Positions 1 through 6,347 of a stretch of DNA of 7,696 nucleotides are shown here, piece after piece; position 1 is the stretch's first letter, and each line of letters starts with the position of its first letter. The translations under genes were made by a program, and so were the position numbers. Location of the stretch: NCBI GenBank assembly GCA_041740975.1, contig JBGSKV010000129.1:1-7696 (forward strand), read 5' to 3'. The notes below the pieces were generated by a model. The model was not told the origin of the DNA, searched no databases, and saw only the letters and a list, made by a program, of their open reading frames with translations. Origin of the DNA: JBGSKV01 sp041740975 (GTDB lineage Bacteria > Bdellovibrionota_B > Oligoflexia > Oligoflexales > JALZUQ01).

Positions 1-72
1 TTTTTCAGTAAGTTCCAAGGCTTCAACTTTGAACTCCTTCGAAAAACGTCTTCTTGTTCCCACTCTTTCCAT
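1..72 (-). CDS. IS3-family transposase OrfA, N-terminal fragment (runs off the left edge)
   Basis: This frame lies on the minus strand from an ATG at 72-70 and is open to base 1, giving 24 residues. It starts MERVGTRRRFSKEFKVEALE and continues into LTEK. The R-R-x-F-S-x-E-F-K-x-E-A-L pattern is the typical beginning of IS3-family OrfA proteins (HTH_Tnp_1 type), which bind the element's ends through a helix-turn-helix. An AGAGGTG Shine-Dalgarno-like stretch lies a few bases upstream of the ATG. OrfB, the DDE catalytic subunit usually made by -1 frameshifting, would lie outside the window. The family call is firm from the N-terminal pattern. The exact subgroup is not determined, and whether the element is intact cannot be seen. 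Confidence 0.8.
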   Translation of the reverse strand, partial: MERVGTRRRFSKEFKVEALELTEK

Positions 73-89
73 TCTGACACCTCTTTTCT

Positions 90-105
90 GGGAGATACCT
101 CTCCC
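90..105. other. Perfect hairpin (6-bp stem, 4-nt loop) between the IS end and OrfA
   Basis: GGGAGA at 90-95 and TCTCCC at 100-105 are perfectly complementary around a TACC loop. The hairpin sits between the terminal repeat and the OrfA ribosome binding site. Hairpins in this position are known in several IS families to limit translation of the transposase from transcripts entering from neighbouring DNA. That role is inferred here from location only. Confidence 0.5.
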
Positions 106-112
106 TTATCTC

Positions 113-139
113 GGTGTCCACTAAATCCTGGGAACTTCA
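113..139 (-). repeat. Probable terminal inverted repeat of the IS3-family element
   Basis: This is the outer 27 bp of the element, read inwards on the minus strand. It starts with TGAAG and ends with the GTGGACACC motif often seen at IS3-family ends, and it lies immediately outside the OrfA leader. The partner repeat is not in the window, so the call rests on position, the TG terminus and resemblance. Confidence 0.55.
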
Positions 140-305
140 GGTATTGGATTCATGGGGCAATGAATAATGTCAGCAGCATCACAACTGCTTAAAGAATAAC
201 CTCTAAGTATAGGTGTCAATCTTCTAAAGCTATCAGTTGAACTTGTCATCCGTTAGACTTGTTTAGCGGCGAACATTCCATTCAATCTCGGGACATCCAA
301 AGTAA

Positions 306-959
306 ATGAATTTGAATTTATCCAAAAATATCATTCAGAATAGAATTCTAGTTTTTACAATAATCCTTTTTTCGACAATAAGATCTACACCTGGTTTTGC
401 CGAATCAGATTGTCTTTCCTTATCAGATATTGAGAAGTCTCTTGGAATTCGCCAGTCAACTGCGCTGGCGGTGAAGAATGGCTTAGAAAAACTTAACCAA
501 GGTTTAGCAAGTCAGAAGATCGTCCCTGGCGCGTTGTTCACAGTGGATTTGACAGATGAAAACGCTGTTACAAAAAGAGCAGAAGAGCTAAAAAACTCAA
601 TTGATTCAAATAAAGCTGACGCCGCTCTTGAGAGCATTCGACCCTGTATTACAAAAAATGAAAAACTTCAGAAAACGATTGACGACCTCATTCTTCTAGA
701 AAAAGAAGTTGCTGAATTAAAGTTAGCTTTTCTTTATTTGCCAGAGGAAAGACGCAACGCACTTCTAAGTGCACATGAAGATACTGCGAATCAAGAGTCT
801 GCTTTAAGTGAATTAGCAGCCGACAAAAGAAATGCTATTTTGCGATCTAATGAATCGGACGACTCATTGCGGACTGCAGAGAATTTAGCCCAAACTGCCG
901 AGAGTGAAGATCTTCGGCGAATTGCTTCCGAGCGAGCTCTCATCGAAAAGCGTCGCTAA
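306..959 (+). CDS. Exported coiled-coil protein; probably the severed N-terminal part of the ATPase gene that follows
   Basis: This is a 217-residue protein. Residues 1-32 look like a Sec signal peptide, with a Lys/Arg-bearing start, a hydrophobic run VFTIILF and a GFA cleavage site before ESDC. The mature part is hydrophilic and rich in Glu, Lys, Ala and Leu. It is predicted helical and coiled-coil from about residue 90, and has two cysteines (36 and 113) that could form a disulfide in the periplasm. An in-frame TAA at 303-305 rules out an earlier start, and the Shine-Dalgarno sequence is weak (GGGA, about 12 nt upstream). The frame ends at a TAA in the middle of a charged helical stretch (SERALIEKRR) and reopens in the same frame without a gap. 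I recognise no family. The layout of signal peptide, periplasmic coiled coil and then membrane helices resembles the N-terminal region of large MscK/KefA-type channels, but that is an analogy only. Confidence 0.75.
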   Translation: MNLNLSKNIIQNRILVFTIILFSTIRSTPGFAESDCLSLSDIEKSLGIRQSTALAVKNGLEKLNQGLASQKIVPGALFTVDLTDENAVTKRAEELKNSIDSNKADAALESIRPCITKNEKLQKTIDDLILLEKEVAELKLAFLYLPEERRNALLSAHEDTANQESALSELAADKRNAILRSNESDDSLRTAENLAQTAESEDLRRIASERALIEKRR

Positions 960-971
960 GATATTGCCGAA
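957..971 (+). other. In-frame TAA separating two halves of one apparent gene
   Basis: The TAA at 957-959 interrupts a frame that is otherwise open from 306 to 3422 (1039 codons including the final stop). The next codons read Asp-Ile-Ala-Glu and continue the charged helical character before the first possible downstream start, a TTG at 972. There is no Shine-Dalgarno sequence in front of that TTG. A single base change from a Lys, Glu or Gln codon would explain the stop. Confidence 0.6.
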
Positions 972-3422
972 TTGACTTTGCTATGGACCAAACAACTCGA
1001 AGTTTTGGCCACGAAGGCAAAGTCTTTCTCTGGCGAGCTTTCTCGAGACTCAGCCGTTCTTTCAGGGAGCGAGGCCGTTTCCGTGATTCAAATCAGAAGA
1101 GGATATTTTGCAGTAAAAGAGACTTGGCGATCTTTGGTGGATTACATGTTTACCCGGTTGGACGATCCGGGAACTTCTAGAAAAATAGAGAATTTTCCAG
1201 CGATGCAGATAAATGTATCGCCCAACGAGTCCAATGAAAAGGCGCTCTCTGAATTAAGGACGGCCTTTCTAAAAGGTCAAAAAGAAACCACATCACTTAA
1301 AATATTGAAAGATAAACTTGATAAGCAAGAAGGGGGGATGTTTTATCGCCTTCTTTTAACGGCAGGAAAGCTTCGGGCACAATTTATTGAGGAGCTTACA
1401 AGGCGCAAAGATCCATCGGCAACACAGTTCGACAATGAATATTTGTCTGATTTATTTCGTGAAATTCGACTCGTTCCCTATCGTCCCGTCGTTATTCTGA
1501 AAAGCTTTACTTCTGATACGAAAGATCAACTATCAAATGGAGTTGCTGGATTTTTGGCATTGTTCAAGCGCCTATTCGTTTTAGGATTATTTTTGGCCAT
1601 CGGAGTCTGCTCCTTTTTAGTTGCGAAAAGAGTTTCGGAATATCTTGATAAAATACGTATTTGGCTGATTCGACCCCGCCATCAAACGCCTCGCACACAC
1701 TTCTACGCATTATGGATTAGGCGATTGAATCCCTATGTACCGTGGCTCGTTATGTTACTGGCCTCTCACATAGCTCGACAGATTGTCTATGGAACAGATC
1801 TGGAAGGAATTGCAGAGATATTGCCTTATTTTGAATATTTCTTTTGGTATCGGATTTTCCGACTGGCACTGTCGGAAGGGGTTTTGGCAGCAAGCTCATA
1901 TTATTCTGATTTGACCACTCAAGGAATTGGCAAAAAAATCGAACGAACTGCCAAATTTGTAGGTATTTTCTTTTTTATTGCAGCCTGCCTACTTCAGGCT
2001 ACTGAGACGGTTGCGCGTAAAGGACTTTTTTACAGTTTAATTTGGGATGTTTTGTTTTTCCTAGGCCCTATCTGGCTAGCCATTGCCGCTTATTGGTGGC
2101 GTGAAGAATTGAAGGGTGCTGCGACTGAGTTGCTTCCTGAGTCTTTCGGCAGAAAAGTGGCAAGGTGGCTAAATGCCAAGTGGGGGGGATTCATCTGTCT
2201 GCCCGTCGCAGTCTTATTGTTTTTTATCATTTTAAGCAAAATGATTTTTTCAGAAGTATCGCAACTGGATTCTGCAAAACGAATTTCGGCGCAGTTATTT
2301 CGTAGGAAACTTGAGTCAGCGGCCAAAAATATTGAGAAAAGATCCAATAAAAAAACACCACCTCAGGAGTATTTAGATTGTTTTGGTTTAGGAATTCCAA
2401 GTGATGCCTCTTTACTTGTGAATCCAGAATCTGTTCCTTCGAGTGAAATATTTGAAATTATTCAGGCATGGATGGATGGATCAACATCTGAGCACACCAT
2501 TGCCATTCAAGGTGAAAAAGGTATTGGCAAGTCAAGCTTATTGAAAGTCATTCGCAATCATTTTACTGATCTTGAGATCTTTCAAATCGTAGTTCCGGAT
2601 AAAATAACTGATGAAAAAAAATTATATAAATTTTTGGGGGATGTTCTAGGTCAAGATTTCTCTAAGGGGAAGGAGTCTTTAAGATTGGCGGAGGAAAATG
2701 CTCCTAAAAAATTAGTCCTTTTAGATGAAGTGCAGAATTTATTTTTAGGTAAGCGCGGTGGATTTGAAGCATTTCGGGCTTTTATTGATCTGTGCGGCTC
2801 AGGATCTAGCAGAATTTTTTGGTGCGTTACGATTAATCGATATTCTTGGGCATATTTGAATGCGGTGACGGGTGGCTCTCAGTATTTTAGGCATGTTTTC
2901 CCGATGAAGGGGTGGAGTGACGAAGAGATTCGGGAACTCATAATGAAGCGTCATGAGAAAACTGGCTATAAGCTTGAGTTTGACTCCATTATATTTGCGA
3001 TGCACCGCTACAAGGCGCCAGAAGAGGCAAAACTCATTCAAGATAGATACTTTGAGTTGCTTTGGGAGCAATCAAGAGGCAACCCTCGTGCGGCACTCAT
3101 ATTGTGGCTTTCAGCGCTCGAAGTGATTGGGGAAAATAAAGTTAAGGTAGGCTTGCCAAAAGCTGCTCCTGTGCGACCTTTGGAAGGTTTGACAGAAGAC
3201 GAGCTTTTCGTGGTAGCTGCTATCATTAGGCATGAAAACTTAACCAAAGAAGAAGCCTGTGCGGTTACGAGCCTTTCGGAAGGGGTTGTCATGCATGCCA
3301 TTCGAGTAGGTATGGAGCGAGGCTTTTTGGATTGTTCGGATTCGGGCCGATTTAGAATACGTTCACTTTGGCAAGTTCCTTTGACGCAAAGCTTGGTTCA
3401 TAAAAATTTTGTATATGGATAA
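972..3422 (+). CDS. Multi-pass membrane protein with a cytoplasmic P-loop ATPase domain (AAA/STAND-like); 5' end severed by a stop codon
   Basis: The frame is 816 residues from the TTG at 972. Residues 1-195 are hydrophilic and helical. Membrane segments lie near 200-218, 254-272, 329-346, 355-375 and 406-425, with a doubtful one near 285-303. The loop after the first segment carries about nine Lys/Arg and should be cytoplasmic, so the N-terminal region should be periplasmic. No signal peptide is present here, but the upstream frame supplies one. The ATPase domain covers about 495-720. It has Walker A GEKGIGKSS (514-522), Walker B LVLLDEVQ (581-588), a sensor-1-like Asn (622) and the GNPRAA motif (703-708) typical of the ORC/Cdc6-STAND-ExeA side of the AAA superfamily. 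Residues 735-800 look like a winged helix. An MscS channel gene follows 3 nt later, so the ATPase probably acts on or with that channel. The start is uncertain: TTG has no Shine-Dalgarno sequence and the next ATG is codon 59. I know no named family with this full layout. Confidence 0.8.
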   Translation: MTLLWTKQLEVLATKAKSFSGELSRDSAVLSGSEAVSVIQIRRGYFAVKETWRSLVDYMFTRLDDPGTSRKIENFPAMQINVSPNESNEKALSELRTAFLKGQKETTSLKILKDKLDKQEGGMFYRLLLTAGKLRAQFIEELTRRKDPSATQFDNEYLSDLFREIRLVPYRPVVILKSFTSDTKDQLSNGVAGFLALFKRLFVLGLFLAIGVCSFLVAKRVSEYLDKIRIWLIRPRHQTPRTHFYALWIRRLNPYVPWLVMLLASHIARQIVYGTDLEGIAEILPYFEYFFWYRIFRLALSEGVLAASSYYSDLTTQGIGKKIERTAKFVGIFFFIAACLLQATETVARKGLFYSLIWDVLFFLGPIWLAIAAYWWREELKGAATELLPESFGRKVARWLNAKWGGFICLPVAVLLFFIILSKMIFSEVSQLDSAKRISAQLFRRKLESAAKNIEKRSNKKTPPQEYLDCFGLGIPSDASLLVNPESVPSSEIFEIIQAWMDGSTSEHTIAIQGEKGIGKSSLLKVIRNHFTDLEIFQIVVPDKITDEKKLYKFLGDVLGQDFSKGKESLRLAEENAPKKLVLLDEVQNLFLGKRGGFEAFRAFIDLCGSGSSRIFWCVTINRYSWAYLNAVTGGSQYFRHVFPMKGWSDEEIRELIMKRHEKTGYKLEFDSIIFAMHRYKAPEEAKLIQDRYFELLWEQSRGNPRAALILWLSALEVIGENKVKVGLPKAAPVRPLEGLTEDELFVVAAIIRHENLTKEEACAVTSLSEGVVMHAIRVGMERGFLDCSDSGRFRIRSLWQVPLTQSLVHKNFVYG

Positions 3423-3425
3423 ACA

Positions 3426-4241
3426 ATGGGAAACACAGATTTTAGCGGTTTAGCAGATATCGCGAAGCTTTTTAACACCGGCAAGATTGTTTCGCTCATT
3501 ATTTCGATACTCTTTTTGCTTGGTATTATTCACATTCTTAATCGGCTCAGTAAAAGCGTTGGGCATCGATTTCCGTCACGTCGTTTGATTGCATTGCAAA
3601 TCGTAACAGTTCTCAGTTTTGCTTTGTACCTAGGTGGCGGTTTGCTTATTGTTTATGGCGTACTTCAACCTCCTAAAGAGTTACTTATTGCTCTTGGTGG
3701 GAGTGTGGCCGTAGCAGTGGGTTTATCACTAAAGGATTTGGTCGCCTCACTCGTTGCAGGTCTCATCCTGTTATTCGATCAACCATTTAAGGTGGGTGAT
3801 CGTGTGACTTTTGGAGAAACATACGGAGAAATTCAAAGTATTGGATTAAGAGCAGTGCGACTAGTGACTTTAGACGACAATCTCGTCACAATTCCGAATT
3901 CACTTTTTATCACGGATGTGGTTGCGTCAGGAAATGCCGGCGCTCTAGACATGATGGTATGCACGGATTTTAATGTGTCTTTAGATTCGAACTTAGCAAT
4001 GGCCAAAGACATTATCTTTGAAACTGTTGTCACGAGTCGCTATGTTTATTTGGAGAAGCCGGTCGCCATCGTTGCGACTGAAAAAGTTTTGGCTGATCGC
4101 CTTTGTGTTGAACTCAAAGCAAAAGCATATGTACTAGATGTGAAGTTTGAGAAGGCTTTTCAAACAGACATTGTGATGCGAGTGGAAAATGCCCTTAAAG
4201 AGGCAAAAATTTCGCGACCACTTCGCGATCCTATTAGTTGA
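3426..4241 (+). CDS. MscS-family mechanosensitive ion channel
   Basis: The protein is 271 residues, close to the 286 of E. coli MscS. It has membrane helices at about 20-40 and 55-78, then the pore helix TM3 at about 85-117, a Gly/Ala-rich run (GGSVAVAVGLSLKDLVASLV). The diagnostic junction into the beta domain follows, DQPFKVGDRVTFGETYGEI (118-136) and the ITIPNS-like VTIPNSLF (154-161). A C-terminal alpha/beta domain at about 175-260 completes the fold. Such channels form inner-membrane heptamers that open under membrane tension to release solutes. It starts 3 nt after the ATPase stop codon with no strong Shine-Dalgarno sequence, so translation is probably coupled to that gene. The conserved pairing suggests that its gating or assembly depends on the ATPase, which is inference. 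No plus-strand terminator is evident after it, and the hairpin at 4303-4337 favours the other strand. Confidence 0.92.
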   Translation: MGNTDFSGLADIAKLFNTGKIVSLIISILFLLGIIHILNRLSKSVGHRFPSRRLIALQIVTVLSFALYLGGGLLIVYGVLQPPKELLIALGGSVAVAVGLSLKDLVASLVAGLILLFDQPFKVGDRVTFGETYGEIQSIGLRAVRLVTLDDNLVTIPNSLFITDVVASGNAGALDMMVCTDFNVSLDSNLAMAKDIIFETVVTSRYVYLEKPVAIVATEKVLADRLCVELKAKAYVLDVKFEKAFQTDIVMRVENALKEAKISRPLRDPIS

Positions 4242-4295
4242 TAACGAAGAGGTTCTAAACTATCTCAAACGGATTCATAAAGGAGTAAAAAGAGC

Positions 4296-4337
4296 AAAAA
4301 AAATGAGGCCAAAAGCAATTTGTGCCTTCGACCTCAT
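4296..4337 (-). terminator. Rho-independent terminator of the minus-strand lipoprotein transcript
   Basis: On the minus strand, 4337-4323 pairs with 4317-4303 to give a 15-bp stem closed by ATGAGG/CCTCAT around a 5-nt loop. Seven U residues follow (4302-4296). Three of the pairs are G·U wobbles, which become A·C mismatches in a plus-strand transcript, and the plus strand also lacks a T-tract. The hairpin therefore looks made for the leftward transcript. It lies 16 nt beyond the lipoprotein stop codon. Confidence 0.85.
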
Positions 4338-4352
4338 GTGAAAAAAAGAAAT

Positions 4353-4889
4353 TTACGGCGAAGATGGGCCGCCGCTCTTAATGACATCTTGCGGACGAAC
4401 CGGGAAGTCAATGGTAGTTTTCTTGCCAACAACGTCACTTATAAGCCAAACGTTATTTTGCTTAATGACGCGAACAGTGTTTTCGGTTTTAGTCGTTGCG
4501 GCTTCTTCTTCGCTAATTGTCACAGAGTTTTGGTTCTCGTCAAAATCATTCAAATCTTTATAAGTGAGTTCGAAAGTGATTTCGACTTCTTTTGGGCGGC
4601 GATCGCGGCGTTCGACTACTGAGTAAGCCAAGAGTTTATATTTACGTTTGATGTATGCATTGATAATGGCTTCGTCTGTCGCCGTTTCAATTGCATAACG
4701 AAGTTGACCAGTCGTGTAACGCATCAAGTTAACTTTATTTTCAACGCTGGTCATGTTCAGTGCAATATCAAGGTATGCTTCCACGACTTCTTCTGGACTT
4801 AAGTCAGCGTGACTTGGTCCACACGTGCGTGTGCAACCCATTAAAACTACGCAAGCAAAAAGAATTTGCCACGATTTAAAAAGCTTCAT
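4353..4889 (-). CDS. Small lipoprotein, possibly NTF2-like
   Basis: The chosen start is the ATG at 4889-4887, giving 178 residues. It has a GGGGGAG Shine-Dalgarno sequence about 6-8 nt upstream, whereas the alternative TTG five codons earlier lies inside that site. The N-terminus is a lipoprotein signal: Lys residues, a hydrophobic stretch and the lipobox LMGC with the acceptor Cys at residue 19. The mature protein begins with helices (LSPEEVVEAYLDIALNMTS), followed by alternating strands and a final strand pair around VRVIKQNNVWLISDV. That resembles DUF4878/NTF2-like lipoproteins, but I call this only tentatively. The residue after the Cys is Thr, not Asp, which in the enterobacterial rule favours the outer membrane. 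It follows the PLD-like gene after 60 nt. A possible -10 (TACAAT, near 4943-4938) with a poor -35 lies in that gap, so it could be cotranscribed or have its own promoter. Confidence 0.85.
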   Translation of the reverse strand: MKLFKSWQILFACVVLMGCTRTCGPSHADLSPEEVVEAYLDIALNMTSVENKVNLMRYTTGQLRYAIETATDEAIINAYIKRKYKLLAYSVVERRDRRPKEVEITFELTYKDLNDFDENQNSVTISEEEAATTKTENTVRVIKQNNVWLISDVVGKKTTIDFPVRPQDVIKSGGPSSP

Positions 4890-4949
4890 GCCCAGCTCCC
4901 CCAAACACCACCGTATGTTCCATTTACTATATTTCTTATTGTACTGTAA

Positions 4950-5663
4950 TTACTCGGAATACTTAAGCCCTGCTTTTTTATTTTTCTCGTAAACTGGTGT
5001 AGGTGGCAGATCTACGGCCACGCCGGCTGGGGGCGTCGAGTATTTTTTGGAGTAACGGTAGACGGCTTTCGTGGGTTTACCAGTCGCTCCAGGGGATTTG
5101 GCTTCCAGAGTCGTGTTTTCCGGATCAGAGTTTTCTTCTCCTTCGGAAAGGGCCGCGAAAGGCTGGATATCTTTCTTACATGCCGCAAACTCTTGCATAT
5201 AGCGCTTTGCGATGGCTTTGCTTGCCGAGTGAGCAATAAATTCGGTGTTTTCTTGCCGGAAGTCGAGCTCAGTATTGAAATAGACCAAACTGTCGTCAAT
5301 CAAGAGGACGGTCGGAGCTTGTAAGGATTTAAAGGATTCTTTGGCGCGTACGGGCAAGTTTTGATCGAAAAGGTATTTTAAACGCGACAAACGCGCATGG
5401 GCACTGACTTCATTCAAAAGAACTTGGACATCAACCTTACGTCGTTTCGCAAAGTACAGTGCCGATGACAAATCGTTGTCAGACAGGTAATCGGTAGCGA
5501 GCCATATACGTGTTTTTGCGGCTCCCATATGGGTCAGGAGCATATGTTTGAGCTCAGCGTAATTCTTAAATGTCTGTGTCGTAAAGGTTTTGGAGCTGGT
5601 GTTGGCGAGGGCATGTGCCTGAAACCCAAGCGAGATCAGTGCTACGCAGATAAATTTGAACAT
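4950..5663 (-). CDS. Secreted phospholipase D-like protein with a degenerate HKD motif
   Basis: The protein is 237 residues. Residues 1-20 form a Sec signal peptide ending in an ALA cleavage site. Residues 30-165 follow the order of a single PLD-like domain: an N-terminal helix, the strand RIWLATDYLS (52-61), a helix plus VDVQVLLNE (77-85), the strand around VRAKESFKS (105-113), then VLLIDDSLVYFNTE (119-132). In active enzymes this last block reads HxKxxxxD. Here the His and Lys positions hold Ala116 and Thr118, and only Asp123 is kept, so phosphodiesterase activity is unlikely and a binding or structural role is possible. The C-terminal 70 residues are low-complexity, rich in Pro, Lys and Tyr. 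The start is fixed by GAGGA six nt upstream. The gene begins 2 nt after the stop codon of a displaced rsmB tail. Confidence 0.75.
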   Translation of the reverse strand: MFKFICVALISLGFQAHALANTSSKTFTTQTFKNYAELKHMLLTHMGAAKTRIWLATDYLSDNDLSSALYFAKRRKVDVQVLLNEVSAHARLSRLKYLFDQNLPVRAKESFKSLQAPTVLLIDDSLVYFNTELDFRQENTEFIAHSASKAIAKRYMQEFAACKKDIQPFAALSEGEENSDPENTTLEAKSPGATGKPTKAVYRYSKKYSTPPAGVAVDLPPTPVYEKNKKAGLKYSE

Positions 5664-5665
5664 GA

Positions 5666-5830
5666 TTATTCCTCAGGTAGAGCGGCCTTGATTTTGAGGA
5701 TAAAGCTTCCGAAGCCATCCAAATCATCTTGGTTACCAGAATATGTTAGCAGCAAATTCTTGCGAGTGACATACCGTTTGTAGTAGTCCGGGAGGAAAGC
5801 CGTGAGTGATACGACTTCTACCTCTTTCTC
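5666..5830 (-). pseudogene. Displaced 3' end of rsmB (last ~54 codons)
   Basis: Read on the minus strand, this stretch encodes the final 54 residues of RsmB plus a TAA (5668-5666). Of the 54 residues, 46 are identical to the tail of the intact copy at 6545-6709, including TAFLPDYYKRYVTR and GNQDDLDGFGSFILKIKAA. About 24 of the identical residues use a different codon, so the copies diverged under protein-level selection and were not made by a recent duplication. Similarity ends abruptly near 5828-5830, and a stop codon closes the frame just upstream (5836-5834), so no functional start exists. It is a non-coding relic that still carries the ribosome binding site of the next gene. Confidence 0.9.
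5670..5674 (-). promoter_or_regulatory. Ribosome binding site of the PLD-like gene, inside the rsmB remnant
   Basis: On the minus strand GAGGA stands six nt before the ATG at 5663. The same bases encode part of the last Pro-Glu-Glu codons of the displaced rsmB tail. The intact rsmB copy has TCAGAAGAA at the equivalent place and no gene directly after it. This links the remnant, and not the intact copy, to the PLD-like gene. Confidence 0.7.
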
Positions 5831-6347
5831 ACGTTAAGCCGCGGGTTTCGTAGGCTGAGTTTACAGCTGCCACCATGAGAGCCGTCACGGCTTTTCCAAG
5901 AGCTAGGCTCACCCTCGTATAAACAACTTCTTCTTCGTCCGATTGCGTGAAATAGTCATTCCATGAACCCATTGCGCCCGAAACGTTACATTTAAAGCAG
6001 GCAAAAATTGATTTTATTGCCTCTGATGATAGCAATTTTGTGGGATCGATATCGGTAGAGATAGTTGGCGTAAACTCGGAATGCAAAATTTCGAGAGCTG
6101 CATTGAAATTTTCATTAAAATGACCTTTTCGAAACTCAGAAGAATATGCGCGAATCTCAATTAATGAAGTTTTCAGATTTTCCATGGCCGTGGACAAATC
6201 CAATATTAGATACGGTCGAAGTGGAGTTTCGCCGATCATACACTGCATCAAGTGTTCTCCTCGACTTTCCATCGTGTCTAGATAAGTAATTTTGGTTCGA
6301 AAGGACCACCTCTTAGTTGTACGAAGATGATAGATATGCGTTTCCAT
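5829..6347 (-). CDS. Hypothetical protein in the insert between the two rsmB tails
   Basis: This is a 172-residue open frame from the ATG at 6347. I do not recognise the family. It has a basic, strand-like N-terminus (YHLRTTKRWSFRTKITYLDT) and a mixed helical middle. A Cys-x-x-Cys pair lies in FACFKC (115-120). Near the end is a hydrophobic, small-residue-rich helix, VSLALGKAVTALMVAAVNSA (146-165), which could pack as an amphipathic or membrane-associated helix. There is no signal peptide. Its TGA (5831-5829) lies exactly where similarity to rsmB begins, so the last residues may be junction-derived. The ATG has no Shine-Dalgarno sequence, while a strong one lies 47-51 nt upstream in another frame, so the true start may be there with a frameshift between. 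GC in lines I sampled is about 35-40%, below the roughly 45-50% of the flanking PLD-like gene and rsmB. Confidence 0.55.
   Translation of the reverse strand: METHIYHLRTTKRWSFRTKITYLDTMESRGEHLMQCMIGETPLRPYLILDLSTAMENLKTSLIEIRAYSSEFRKGHFNENFNAALEILHSEFTPTISTDIDPTKLLSSEAIKSIFACFKCNVSGAMGSWNDYFTQSDEEEVVYTRVSLALGKAVTALMVAAVNSAYETRGLT

Larger units (their letters stand above)
1..139 (-). mobile_element. IS3-family insertion sequence, partial (one end)
   Basis: The segment holds the start of a transposase OrfA gene reading towards the left edge. Upstream of that is a short non-coding leader with a hairpin, and then a terminal sequence that read on the minus strand begins TGAAGTTCCCAGG and ends TTTAGTGGACACC. 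Elements of the IS3 family start with TG, and many carry a GTGGACACC-like motif just inside the end, so I place the boundary at about 139. The other end lies outside the window, so the inverted repeat and the target-site duplication cannot be checked. The element sits about 166 bp upstream of the plus-strand operon, and its transposase reads away from that operon. Confidence 0.75.

Noticed and set aside
237..265. Possible promoter TTGAAC with TGTTTA 17 nt further on, upstream of the operon
   Set aside because: The -35 is fair, but the -10 matches the consensus at only two of six positions. It is too weak to annotate.
983..1180. 65-codon plus-strand ORF in another frame inside the ATPase gene
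   Set aside because: It lies wholly within the longer frame, has no recognisable domain and no ribosome binding site. The main frame here has clear helical and membrane character.
4303..4337. Use of the hairpin as a terminator for the MscS operon as well
   Set aside because: On the plus strand three pairs become A·C mismatches and no T-tract follows the stem.
4303..4341. Tiny ORF starting MRPKAICAFDLM downstream of an AAGGAG sequence
   Set aside because: The spacing from AAGGAG to the ATG is about 17 nt, the ORF has 12 codons, and all of it is the terminator hairpin.
4320..4622. 100-codon plus-strand ORF opposite the lipoprotein gene
   Set aside because: It begins inside the terminator and is antisense to a gene with a clear lipobox and ribosome binding site. 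No domain is visible.
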